64,000 nt of DNA, from the NCBI GenBank assembly GCA_021802825.1, contig JAJZRG010000012.1:1-64000 (forward strand), in the 5' to 3' direction. The position numbers and the translations under genes are program-made. Source of the DNA: Chloroflexota bacterium. GTDB taxonomy: Bacteria; Chloroflexota; Limnocylindria; Limnocylindrales; CSP1-4. Below are positions 44,926 to 53,437 of this stretch, in pieces. Position 1 is the stretch's first letter. Each line of letters opens with the position of its first letter. Below the pieces are notes generated by a model that ran no database searches, had not been told where the DNA came from, and saw only the letters and a program-made list of their open reading frames with translations.

Positions 44926-45354
44926 GTGCGGGCCGTTCTCGACGCCAACGTCCTGATCTCCGCGGTGCTCTCCCCGCGAGGCACCCCGGCCCGCCTGCTC
45001 CTCGCCTGGCAGGCCGGGGCCTTCGAGCTCGTGGTCTCGCCCCAGCTGCTGGCCGAGCTTCGACGCGCTCTCGCCTACCCGAAGCTCGCGAGGCTCGTGC
45101 CGCCGGCCGACGCCGACGCCTTCGCCGCCTGGCTGGGCCGCGCCGCGCAGCTCGCCGCCGACCCGCCGGGCCCGCCCCCGGTCCGGTCCGAGGACCCGGC
45201 TGACGACTACCTGGTCGCCCTCGCCGCTGCGGGGCGGGCGGTCCTCGTCTCGGGTGACGGCCACCTGACGGCCCTGGCCGGTCGGATCCCGGTGCGCACG
45301 CCCGCCGAGTTCCTGGCCGAGCTCGAGTCCCTCTCCGCATCGGAGCCTGGATAG
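44926..45354 (+). CDS. PIN-domain toxin (COG1569-like)
   Basis: This 142-residue PIN-domain protein is of the type annotated as putative toxin component of a PIN family. It has AVLDANVLISAVLSPRGTPARLL at the N-terminus, SPQLLAELRRAL (acidic residue two) and DPADDYLVALAAAG (the later acidic cluster). These Asp/Glu residues coordinate metal for RNA cleavage. GTG 44926 is the natural start after the antitoxin. This is the second toxin-antitoxin pair within 1.6 kb. Confidence 0.85.
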   Translation: MRAVLDANVLISAVLSPRGTPARLLLAWQAGAFELVVSPQLLAELRRALAYPKLARLVPPADADAFAAWLGRAAQLAADPPGPPPVRSEDPADDYLVALAAAGRAVLVSGDGHLTALAGRIPVRTPAEFLAELESLSASEPG

Positions 45355-45704
45355 GTTCCCCGCACGCGCTCGGCAGCGCCACGGCGACGCGACACCGGAG
45401 CAGCCAGACCGGGACAAAGAGGTCGGTGCTGGCGGCTCGACTCCTCTCGCCCTGACCAGTACGCATGTTCTATTTGCCTCCGCGACTCTGGCGCGAAGCG
45501 GCGGTTCGGTTCCTACAAGAACCCTACGCGCGGACCGGTCACGGGGTCGACGCAATATGTGTACGCGTTTGCGTACGAACCCAGGCTCCATCAGTTGCGA
45601 CGGGGTGGCGACCGGCCCCGGCTGGTTAGCTGGCGCTAGACGGAGGGAGGGGCGCTGCGGCGCACTGGTGCGTCGACCCCTCCGCCCTCAATGCTCGCGG
45701 AGTA
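45355..45704. other. Intergenic gap with direct repeat and small palindrome
   Basis: The gap holds the 45408-45458 repeat and the inverted repeat GTACGC-GTTT-GCGTAC (45561-45576). No gene is supported. Confidence 0.4.
45408..45458. repeat. Direct repeat, left copy
   Basis: Bases 45408-45432 are identical over 25 bp to 48379-48403 (starts ACCGGGACAAAGAGG, ends GGTGCTGG). Both then continue with GG, four variable bases and ACTCCTCT. The two copies are in the same orientation and bracket a 3.0-kb segment. Confidence 0.7.
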
Positions 45705-46223
45705 TCAGGGCTCGTAGCCGGGCGCGAACGCCCAGTCAAGCTGGCTCACTACCCATTGCCCGCCGACGCGATCGAGGACAAGGTGGTAGACCATCTCGGA
45801 CTCGGAGTAGTTGACGACCTTGCCACTCTGCATGTTGGCCAGCTTCTGGTGGGCCTGCAGATCGACCCTGACGGAGGTCGAGGTGCCGGACATGCCCAGG
45901 ACCCGCACATTCGAGAATTCGTTTGATCCCGGGTACATCTGGCCAGCCGCCGCATTCGCGCGCTGCTGGGCGATCATCGCCATCATCCCGTCGGCGGCCG
46001 CCCCTCGAAAACGCGGGTTGGAGGCCGCCGCGGCCGTGGCCGTCATGGAAGGGGTCCCCGCCGACACCGCATCATTCTGGTGGCTGAGCGCGTCCAGGGC
46101 GGCTGTTGTGACTTCGGACGGGTTGTAGGGGCTCGCCGATACGGCCATGACGCCGACGGCCGCGAGGGCGATGATCGCCAGTGCAGCGATGAAGCCCGCT
46201 CGAGCACCGCTTCGCCTGCTCAT
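45705..46223 (-). CDS. Exported hypothetical protein
   Basis: This 172-residue protein has an N-terminal membrane segment or signal peptide (GFIAALAIIALAAVGVMAVSA). The extracellular domain ends in VGGQWVVSQLDWAF, a pattern typical of small beta-rich domains in secreted proteins. ATG 46223 has AGGGGG about 10 bp upstream. It follows the broken amidase gene by 54 bp on the same strand and was probably co-transcribed with it. Confidence 0.75.
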   Translation of the reverse strand: MSRRSGARAGFIAALAIIALAAVGVMAVSASPYNPSEVTTAALDALSHQNDAVSAGTPSMTATAAAASNPRFRGAAADGMMAMIAQQRANAAAGQMYPGSNEFSNVRVLGMSGTSTSVRVDLQAHQKLANMQSGKVVNYSESEMVYHLVLDRVGGQWVVSQLDWAFAPGYEP

Positions 46224-46277
46224 ACTCTGTAACCCCCTGCTTGGATTGTGCATGCCTATGACGATCGGGCGCGCTGC

Positions 46278-46907
46278 CTAGGCGCGGAAGTGGAGAACCT
46301 CGATGTAGGTGTATTGCCAGTTCGCGTTGTAGCGATAGAGAGACCAGTACTCCTTGTGGCGAGGATTGCTGTGCGCGTCAACCAGTGCGCCCACGTCGCC
46401 GTAGTGCGTCGCCGTGCCGCTCGTGACTACGATGAGAGCCTCGTGCGGATCCGTGTCGAAGTTGCGGTCGCCCCGCCAGTCGTAGTAGACGATGTCCCCG
46501 GCGACTCCGCCGATCGAGTGCGTCGAGACGCCGTAGAACGTGTTGACGATGTACCCGCCGGGGTGCGTGTCGTTGAGGAAGAAGCCCCGGTTGTAGGCCA
46601 CGATGCGCCACGACAGGCTGTAGGCATGACCCGCGCCATACTCCGCGTACCAGGGGTTCGTTTGCGTGTAGCTCATTGGGACGCCACCCGCGAACGCCGA
46701 CTGAGAAACGAAGTTCGCGCAGTCGTTGTCGAACGTCTACCAGAACGTGTTGTGGGTGCTCCACCACTGCTCAGCGTAGTTGACCGCGTTTCCTCGCGTG
46801 TAGGCGCTCGCACTTCCGGCGAAGGCAAATTCCAGTGCAAGCGCAACGGTCACGGCCGTCCGGATCTGGCGCTTCGACGCGGCCCATAGGCGTAGCAAGA
46901 CGCTCAT
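46278..46907 (-). pseudogene. Amidase-domain secreted protein interrupted by in-frame amber codon
   Basis: Read through one TAG, the frame encodes 209 residues. First comes a signal peptide (VTVALALEFAFAGSASA). Then comes the amidase-domain signature, NAVNYAEQWWSTHNTFW, the stop, then TFDNDCANFVSQSAFAGG with the likely catalytic Cys. The domain continues intact through WRIVAYNRGFFLND and GDIVYYDWRGDRNFDTDPHEALIV to the natural end. The TAG is at 46737-46739, where family members usually carry Tyr or Phe, so a single TAC-to-TAG change would explain it. No other damage is seen. It is either a very recent pseudogene, a readthrough gene or a sequencing error. Confidence 0.85.
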
Positions 46908-47110
46908 TGCTCGGACACCCCCTTCATGCACCACTCCACCCCGACGGTGCGTCTTGGCACGGGTCGTGCCAAGCCGCCAACACCACTGGGCGGCAAGACT
47001 GAACTCGCCGAGAGGATCGGTAAGATGCAGATGGCCCGTCACAGGCGGGCCATCTGGGCCGAAGGCTGCGCCACGCTGGCTGCCGCGGCCAGGGCCAGAG
47101 GTTCACACCC

Positions 47111-47446
47111 TCAAGGCGTCGTACCCCCGGTTGTCTTGGGCGCACTCGTTCCTGCGATCCGGAGTCTGCCCCGAAACTGGCGGAAAGACCGAGGACAGTC
47201 AGACGTAACTGCGCGGATCGGCGGTCGGCTCCTCGACGCTTCCGCGTCGCGAGTAAGGGCCAGCCGCGTGATGTACGCCCGCCTGGCCGCGTCGGCACGG
47301 CGGAGGCGCTCACGGCCTGGGAGACGATGATCCGGGTCGACCTGGTCCACGAAGCGGATGTTGAACGCGACACGAGCGGCCATGGTCGTTTCGCGCGGGT
47401 CGTGGCGCGCGTGGAGCATGAACGCAGCCATCCGAGCGCATGACAC
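47111..47446 (-). CDS. Small conserved hypothetical protein of actinobacterial type
   Basis: The part reading FMLHARHDPRETTMAARVAFN, VDPDHRLPGRERLRRADAA and RRAYITRLAL matches a small protein family that is common in Actinobacteria and has no known function. The pattern is HA-x-x-DxRETT, then FxxxVDPxxxLPxxER, then RRAxxARRAYxxRLAL. The frame is open to 47536. GTG 47446 is taken as the likely start, giving 111 residues. The last 40 residues are unlike the family and may be frame-shifted. Its neighbourhood is decayed, so it may not be expressed. Confidence 0.5.
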   Translation of the reverse strand: MSCARMAAFMLHARHDPRETTMAARVAFNIRFVDQVDPDHRLPGRERLRRADAARRAYITRLALTRDAEASRSRPPIRAVTSDCPRSFRQFRGRLRIAGTSAPKTTGGTTP

Positions 47447-47882
47447 GCTCGCTGGGGGACAGGGCTTCGCGCCTCGTCGAACCGCCTCGGCGATGCCCTC
47501 GCCGTCCGCAGCCGCATGATCCTTCCTGTGTCGCATGGGCGTCGGAAGTCCGAGCGATCGGGGACGCCGGGCGCGGGCGCAGATTCGGGAACCAGTGACC
47601 TCACGCGCGCCGCTGGCGTCAGGCCTCGGGACTGGGCACCCAATCGCCCCATGGCCGACACAAGGGCCTCCAGGCCCTCAGTCAACGCCAGATGCGTACG
47701 CAACTGTGGACGCGCCGCTGCCCCGGCAGATGGCCGCAGCGTGTCGGCTCGCCTACGACTTGGCCCGCGACGCTCTGGTACGCCCGTCCTCACCATCAGC
47801 GGGCCTGACTTCCCGGATCGGGTCGATACTGCCATGGCTTCCGCACGGGGATCCTGCGGGCCATCCGCGCTCTGGACGGCCC

Positions 47883-48301
47883 GCCGCGCCACGCGATCAC
47901 GCCGAGGCCGCCTCGGACAGGCTCGCGCCCTTCGCGAGGTTCGCCCGCGTGGAGCTGTACGTCACGGCCCGCGCACTGTGGGACGAGGCCCTCCAGCTCA
48001 CATCGGTCGCCCGAGGTCGGCCTGCTCATCACCGGCGCCAACGTGCCCGCGGCGGAGCTCGAGGCCCTGCGCGCGGCGGGCCGGGAGATCCAGCTCGCTC
48101 CTCCCGAGCCGCCGGCCGCGAGCCCGGAGGCGGTGCGCGCGCGAGGTTCTGGCTTAGACAACCTTCACCTCCGGTAGCGGGCGTCTGGCCGAGGACAATG
48201 CCGAGCAAGTCGCGCAGATCCGGACGATCCTCGAGGTCCCCATTCTCTCGGGCCTCCAGCTCGTGCTGGCGGGCGTCGAGACGATGCTCGGGCGGGGATG
48301 A
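47883..48301 (+). pseudogene. Frame-shifted gene remnant
   Basis: Three protein-like segments occur in different frames. One near 47915-48000 reads APFARFARVELYVTARALWD. A second, near 48013-48175, reads VGLLITGANVPAAELEALRA. A third, near 48178-48301, reads VPILSGLQLVLAGVETMLGR and ends in TGA. They look like one gene broken by at least two frameshifts. No family is assigned. Confidence 0.4.
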
Positions 48302-48378
48302 CCCTGGCGGCGAGCACCTAGGCGGCGCCTCGGGCAGCGCCGGCCGGTCTGACCACGCGGATCGCCAGGGGCCATCTC

Positions 48379-48430
48379 ACCGGGACAAAGAGGTCGGTGC
48401 TGGAGGTTTCACTCCTCTTGAACCACCGAC
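48379..48430. repeat. Direct repeat, right copy
   Basis: This is the right-hand partner of 45408-45458, with 25 identical bases at 48379-48403 followed by the same GG-N4-ACTCCTCT layout. It abuts cassette copy B. Confidence 0.7.
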
Positions 48431-48678
48431 ATCACCTCCCCAAGGCTCGTGATCGACCAGCCTGAATGCCGAGCCTGTCGACGAGTCGCTCTGGCGCGGG
48501 CAACGGCGTCGCTGCTGTGCGCGAGGTCCAAGGATCGCCGGCACTCGGCGCAGTGCCGCGCTGGCCAGCGACCTGCGTCCACCACTTCGTGGCACCGGGA
48601 GTACGCGAGCAGCACGCCTCGAGCCAGCCGCGAGATCGACGGGGGGAGGGGAGCGGGACCTGGCTCGAAACGCCCCAA
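48409..48678 (-). CDS. Small zinc-ribbon-like protein of cassette copy B
   Basis: This 89-residue frame is a paralogue of 26689-27003. It shares CHEVVDAGRWPARHCAECR and an Ala/Arg-rich helix, but the first Cys pair of copy A (CACCH) is reduced to SRCH, so zinc binding may be impaired. The last residues run into the direct repeat at 48379-48430. It may be a decayed copy. Function unknown. Confidence 0.35.
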   Translation of the reverse strand: MGRFEPGPAPLPPSISRLARGVLLAYSRCHEVVDAGRWPARHCAECRRSLDLAHSSDAVARARATRRQARHSGWSITSLGEVMSVVQEE

Positions 48679-48790
48679 CCCCTCGCCGATTCAGTAGACG
48701 ACCAGCTACCCGCACCCGCCGGGGCCAGTCATTTCTGGCTCCGAGTTCCCGCGGCCGGCTCTGAGCACGGATTGGCTCCGCGGCGCGTCG
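48440..48790. repeat. Dispersed cassette, copy B
   Basis: This copy is related to 26680-27000 in the same orientation. The blocks GCAGTGCCGC, CTCGAGCCAGCCGCG, GGAGCGGGACC, GATTCAG and GGCCAGTCATTTCTGG appear in the same order. Similarity continues past both ends of the small frame. Confidence 0.55.
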
Positions 48791-48933
48791 TGGTGGCTCT
48801 GTCGAGGTCCGGGATCCAGCGATGGCTCGTGCGGAGGGACCTCCGCGTCGTCGATCCCGGCGCGCCGGCCATGCCCGCACGCCACGCGACGCGCCCGGCC
48901 GAGGGCCAGAAGGCCCGGCGCAGTTCGCCGAGC

Positions 48934-51900
48934 TCACGCGGGTCGCGGAGTCACGCCAGAGGCTCCCGCCGCTGGGGCGGGAGGGAGTGCCTCGAGGGCG
49001 AGAGCCAGCGCGTCGGCGATCGACAGGACCTCGCCGAACCGCCACTCCGCGTCGAACGCGACGGCATCGAGCTGGCGCCGAACCCTGGCCGCGGTCTCGT
49101 CGGTGATCCCCGCCACCAGCGCACGCCGACCGCCGATCTCCTGACGCAGCGTGGACAGGCTTGCGAGCAGCCGGAGGGCGGCGCCCGGTTTCCCCGTCAT
49201 GGCCAGGACGCGTGCGGCCCGGGCCAGGTCGACGGCGCTGTCGAGATGATCGCCCTGCTCAGCATGGATTCGCAGGCTCTCCCGAAGCATCCACAGTGAG
49301 TCGCTGAGGCGACCCTCGTCGTACGCATGGGTGCCGAGTGTGCCCAGGAAGCTGGCCTCGAGACGCGGGTTGTGCGCGGCGCGAGCGAGCCGGAGCGAGT
49401 CCGCCAGCAGGGCCGCTGCACGCGCCCGATCACCAGAGTCCTCGAGGCTGCTGGCCAGGCTCCGCGTGGCCAGCAGCGCGGAGTGCTCGTCAGCCAGCTC
49501 GCGGAACACCCGGATGCTGTCCTCGAACAGCGCCTGTGCCCGCGGCGTGTCGCCCGCGGCGTCGGTGGCGTTGCCGAGCATGAACCCGCAGTACGCGGCG
49601 CTCCATCGATCGCCGAGCGATCGATGGAGCGACAGGCCCTCCTGTGCCCGGCGCATGGCGGCGTTCGTATCCCCGAGGTTCATGGCCATCACGGCCGCGC
49701 CGATGAGCGCCTTGCCCCTCGCCGGCGTCGGCCGCGGATCTCGCTCCAGGGCGGCCTCAAGCCGCGAGCGGCCCTCGCTCAGGTGCCCGCGGAGGTACCA
49801 GAAGCGCCACAGCGCGCCGGCCAGCGCCTGCTGTGCCTCGGCGTCACCTTCCGCCGCAAGGTGGCCCAGCGCCGCGCGCAGGTTGTCGAGGTTGATCTCG
49901 AGGCGGTCGAGCCACCCGCCGGGGTCTCCGCGCAGGTGTGGCTCGGCGCGCTCGGCGAGTGAGAGGAAATGGCCGGCGTGGCGGCCGCGCACCTCCCGGG
50001 CCGATCCGCCCTCGAGGAGCAGCTCCGCGGCGAAGCCACGGATCGTGTCCAGCATCGAGAACCTGGGGCGCTGCACGTCGCCGCCGGCGCGGACCAGGCT
50101 CAGGTCCACGAGGCTTGCCAAAGCCCGGACGACGTCGATGCCGTCGCCACACACCGCTTCGACCGCCTCCAGGTCAGCGCCGCCGGCGAAGACGGCCAGT
50201 CGCTCGAAGAGTCGACGTTCGCGCTCCTCGAGCAGGTCGTAACTCCAGGCGATCGTCGCGCGCAGGTTCTCGTGTCGGGGTGAGGCCGCTCGCAGCCCGG
50301 CGTCGAGCAGCTCGAGGCGGTGGTCCAGGCGCTCAGTGAACGCCGCCGGCGGGAGCACTGCCACCCGGGACGCGGCCAGCTCGATCGCGAGCGGGAGGCC
50401 GTCGAGGGAGACGCACAGCTCGGCGACCGCCCGGGCATTGGCGGCGTTCACCGCGAACTCCGGTCGCAGGGCGCGGGCGCGGTCCGTGAACAGCACCACC
50501 GAGTCGAATGCCATGAGGCGAGCCGGGTCGTCGATGTCGGGAGGGGTCGCGAGCGGCCCGATCCCGTAGACCCGCTCGCCCGGGATCTGGAGCGGGGCCC
50601 GGCTCGTGACGAGGAACCGGACGAGCGGGGATTCCCGCGCCAGCCGACCGATGGCCGGCGCGGCGGCCAGCAGGTGCTCGAAGTTGTCGAGCACCAGCAG
50701 CAGCTCGAGGTCCTCCAGCTCAACCGGTCTTCCCCGCACGGCGGTCGCGCTCGTCCTGCCAGTGTCCAGGGCGCGGGAGACGGTTGGCCCCACGAGCGAC
50801 GCGTCAGCGAGCGGCGCAAGCTCGACCAGGCGGATCCCGTCTGGGAACCGATCCACCAGCTCGGCTGCGGCGTGCAGCGCGAGCCTCGTCTTGCCGGTCC
50901 CCCCGGGACCCGTGAGCGTCACGATCCGCTCGGCGCCGCTGGCCACCAGTTCCGCGATCGCGTCGGTTTCCAGTTCCCGACCGACGAGGGATGTTGGCTG
51001 CGGCGGCAGGCTGACCCCCCTTACCTCGAGGCTGAGGATCGGCGGGTAGCGCGACGGTCGGCGGGGATCGTCCAGCTGGTACACATGTCGCGCCGGGGCC
51101 AAATCCGTGAGGAGGTGCTCTCCGAGGTCGACGATCCCGAGGTCGCGGCGAGCCGTGTCCTCGAGCAGGCGGCGGGTTGCCCCCGAGACCAGAGTCTGGC
51201 CCGGGTGGGCGGCTCGGCGGAGATGGCCGGCGCTGCGCGCGCCGGGTTCCCGGCGCCACTCGCCACGCCCGGATGCTGCGGCCGAGTCCAGACCGATGCG
51301 CGGTCGGGCGTCGAGATGCCGCGTCGCCGCCTGCATGTCGAGGGCGGCGTCGGCGGCATCCGAGGAGCGACGGAAGGCCGCCGTGAGGGGGTCCTCGGCG
51401 ATCAGGACGCCGTGGTGGCGTGGGACGACCGCTCGCAGGGATTGGCTGCCCTCGACGTGCGCGCCACGCCGCGATTGTCCGTGTCGGTGTAGCGGGGCGA
51501 GATCGGCTGACAGGAACGTCAAGATCGAGCCCGGTGCGGGAGGCTCGATCGCGATCGCGGGTCCCGGCGCCTCGAGGCCAGGGTCCTGCTCGAGGATCTG
51601 GCGCTCGAGACGTTGCAGGGACGGGCTTGGGTCGATCCCGAGTTCGTCAGCCAGTGCCCGTCTGCCCTGCTGGGCGACCTGCAGCGCATCCGCCTGCCTG
51701 CTCGCGCGGTACAAGGCGAGCATCAGCTGCTCTCGGAGCCGTTCCCGAAGAGGGTGCTCGCCGAGCATCTGCTGGAGTTCGGGAATCAGCTCCTCGTGCC
51801 GGCCCAGCGTCAGGTCGGCCGTTGCCTTCTGCTCGAGGATGTCCAGCTGGAGGTCCTCCAAACGGGCCACCGGCCCGGCGAGGTCGGCGCCGCCCAGGCG

Positions 51901-52299
51901 CAGGTCGGCCAGGGGCTCCCCGCGGAACAGCGCGAGGGCCGCGGCCAGGCGCTCGGACTGCTGGAGGGGCGCTGCCGTTCGCGCACCCGCCGCGAGGCTC
52001 TCGACGCGATGGACATCGACATCGTCGTCCGGATGCAGCTGGAGTCGATAGCCCGGCGCGACCGTCTCGAGTCGCGAGCCGAGCAGCTTCCGCAGCGCTG
52101 AGATGTAGCCGTGCAGCGCGGTGCGTGCGGTCGGCGGCGGCTCTCCGCCCCACAGCAGCTCGATCAGCTCGTCGGTCGGGACGACCTCACCGGCGCGGAG
52201 CAGGAGAATCGCAAGCAGGGCGCGCGGCTTCGGCCGAGCGGGCGCGAGCTCCGCCCCGCCGTCCTCCACCTCAAGCCTGCCGAGGAGACGGAACTGCAT
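48934..52299 (-). CDS. SARP/AfsR-type giant transcriptional regulator with degenerate cyclase-like domain
   Basis: This 1121-residue regulator has an N-terminal OmpR-type winged helix (about 1-95, RALLAILLLRAGEVVPTDEL) and a bacterial transcriptional activation domain (about 95-245). A region at about 265-420 resembles a class III nucleotide cyclase (LTFLSADLAP, then ILIRPRIGLD-like and DLGEHLLTDLAPARHVYQL) but lacks the metal-binding Asp pair, so it is probably inactive. An ATPase follows (Walker A TGPGGTGKT near 460), then a TPR-rich C-terminus. SARPs activate secondary metabolism or secreted-product genes. The start is ATG 52299, and it is divergent from the small HTH gene at 52503. Confidence 0.9.
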   Translation of the reverse strand: MQFRLLGRLEVEDGGAELAPARPKPRALLAILLLRAGEVVPTDELIELLWGGEPPPTARTALHGYISALRKLLGSRLETVAPGYRLQLHPDDDVDVHRVESLAAGARTAAPLQQSERLAAALALFRGEPLADLRLGGADLAGPVARLEDLQLDILEQKATADLTLGRHEELIPELQQMLGEHPLRERLREQLMLALYRASRQADALQVAQQGRRALADELGIDPSPSLQRLERQILEQDPGLEAPGPAIAIEPPAPGSILTFLSADLAPLHRHGQSRRGAHVEGSQSLRAVVPRHHGVLIAEDPLTAAFRRSSDAADAALDMQAATRHLDARPRIGLDSAAASGRGEWRREPGARSAGHLRRAAHPGQTLVSGATRRLLEDTARRDLGIVDLGEHLLTDLAPARHVYQLDDPRRPSRYPPILSLEVRGVSLPPQPTSLVGRELETDAIAELVASGAERIVTLTGPGGTGKTRLALHAAAELVDRFPDGIRLVELAPLADASLVGPTVSRALDTGRTSATAVRGRPVELEDLELLLVLDNFEHLLAAAPAIGRLARESPLVRFLVTSRAPLQIPGERVYGIGPLATPPDIDDPARLMAFDSVVLFTDRARALRPEFAVNAANARAVAELCVSLDGLPLAIELAASRVAVLPPAAFTERLDHRLELLDAGLRAASPRHENLRATIAWSYDLLEERERRLFERLAVFAGGADLEAVEAVCGDGIDVVRALASLVDLSLVRAGGDVQRPRFSMLDTIRGFAAELLLEGGSAREVRGRHAGHFLSLAERAEPHLRGDPGGWLDRLEINLDNLRAALGHLAAEGDAEAQQALAGALWRFWYLRGHLSEGRSRLEAALERDPRPTPARGKALIGAAVMAMNLGDTNAAMRRAQEGLSLHRSLGDRWSAAYCGFMLGNATDAAGDTPRAQALFEDSIRVFRELADEHSALLATRSLASSLEDSGDRARAAALLADSLRLARAAHNPRLEASFLGTLGTHAYDEGRLSDSLWMLRESLRIHAEQGDHLDSAVDLARAARVLAMTGKPGAALRLLASLSTLRQEIGGRRALVAGITDETAARVRRQLDAVAFDAEWRFGEVLSIADALALALEALPPAPAAGASGVTPRPA

Positions 52300-52385
52300 A
52301 TGGCGCCATTCTCACATCGGTGTCACGCGTGTTAGCGCCGCCTCAGGTTCGCGTTAGTCCCCGGCCCCAGGGTTCGGATGCGGCG

Positions 52386-52487
52386 ATGGTCCCCTCGGCG
52401 CCAGACCGCGCCAAGGCCATCCCGGTCTCGGAGGAGGTGCGAATGCGACTCGACGCCTGGCATCGACTGGCGGACGGGGCCGCCTGA
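52386..52487 (+). CDS. Possible short peptide upstream of HTH gene
   Basis: A 33-codon frame starts with ATG 52386 and ends 16 bp before the HTH gene. It is mostly hydrophilic with one basic/acidic helix (SEEVRMRLDAWHRLADG). It may be a leader peptide or chance; no family is known. Confidence 0.3.
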   Translation: MVPSAPDRAKAIPVSEEVRMRLDAWHRLADGAA

Positions 52488-52502
52488 CCCGCGCAGGCGG
52501 AC

Positions 52503-52781
52503 ATGACATTGACGGGGCAGGTGGCCGACGTGCCGATCTCGGATCTATCGCTGATCGAGGAGCGCATCGTGCGACTCATCCTCGCCGGGCGAGGCATCGC
52601 CGAGATCGCAGAAGAGCTCGGAACCGATCGCCGACTCGTCATCTGGCACATCGACCGAGCCATGGGAAAGCTCGGGAAAGCCAGGGCGGTGCACTCCCGG
52701 CTCAGGCGAGCGTTGTCGGCCGAGCCATCCCTGGTGCGACCGGACACCCAAGCCCACGTCGCAGACCGCCGTGCGCCCTGA
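52503..52781 (+). CDS. Small LuxR-type helix-turn-helix protein
   Basis: This 92-residue protein consists almost wholly of a GerE/LuxR helix-turn-helix. LSLIEERIVRLILAGRGIAEIAEELGTDRRLVIWHIDRAMGKLG replaces the usual SxRTVxxHxxxIxxKLG. It has no receiver or ligand domain, so it may act as a stand-alone DNA binder or as an antagonist of larger LuxR proteins. It faces the SARP regulator and precedes a small secreted protein, the likely target. Confidence 0.75.
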   Translation: MTLTGQVADVPISDLSLIEERIVRLILAGRGIAEIAEELGTDRRLVIWHIDRAMGKLGKARAVHSRLRRALSAEPSLVRPDTQAHVADRRAP

Positions 52782-52932
52782 CCTATCGACTGGAAGCGAG
52801 GTGCTTGGTGGAAGGGGTGGCCCCGAGCGCGGGGCTCCACGCCCGATCTCGTCGAGCGGCCCCGACCGGCGCCAGGCGCCGATAGTCGTCGGCGCTTGAG
52901 GGCGCCGGTGCAAGAGAGACAAGGAGAATGGG

Positions 52933-53181
52933 ATGAATCGAACGTCTAGGCGGCGCCGGCTGGCGCTCACGACCGGCCTCGTGGCGATTTGCCTCGGCGT
53001 CTTCGCCGGGACTGCGTCGGCGGCCCCGAACCCAACCCCGAATGGGTACTGCGGAGCGCTGAACATGGTTCAGTCGTGGGGTGTCGGAGCCCAGGGCGGC
53101 ATGGCGAACGCGATGTCGCGCGACAACGAGAACGGCAACGCTGGCATGTTCACCGCGGTCGGCAACTCGAGCTGCTCCTGA
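52933..53181 (+). CDS. Small secreted protein
   Basis: This 82-residue protein has a basic N-terminus and signal peptide (RRLALTTGLVAICLGVFAGTASA). The mature domain of about 50 residues has two Cys (one early, one penultimate) and is rich in Asn, Gly and Met. ATG 52933 has AAGGAG about 7 bp upstream. It resembles the other short exported proteins of the window (28582, 37689) in size and Cys placement only. It ends before a strong terminator. Confidence 0.7.
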   Translation: MNRTSRRRRLALTTGLVAICLGVFAGTASAAPNPTPNGYCGALNMVQSWGVGAQGGMANAMSRDNENGNAGMFTAVGNSSCS

Positions 53182-53213
53182 CGGGAGCCTCGCGCCCGTC
53201 CGCCGACTGATGG

Positions 53214-53246
53214 CCCGGCCGACCCTCATCGCGTGGGTCGGCCGGG
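53214..53246 (+). terminator. Terminator after small secreted protein
   Basis: CCCGGCCGACCC (53214-53225) and GGGTCGGCCGGG (53235-53246) pair perfectly over 12 bp with a 9-base loop, 33 bp after the stop codon at 53181. A second hairpin, GCCCGCG-TTGA-CGCGGGC, follows at 53374-53391. Confidence 0.75.
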
Positions 53247-53437
53247 TTCAGGTGCGCCACGCCCGGCGTGTGGGCGGTCCAGTTGGGGGAGCCGGGATGC
53301 CTCGACGAACGGCGTGGTGGCCGCGGAGGCCCCAGCGCCGCCTGGGGCCGTGCCACCCGGCGTCACAGAAGAGGCCCGCGTTGACGCGGGCGCAAACCCT
53401 CGGGCCCGGGGCGCCCGCCGGTTGATAGCCTTGGGGC

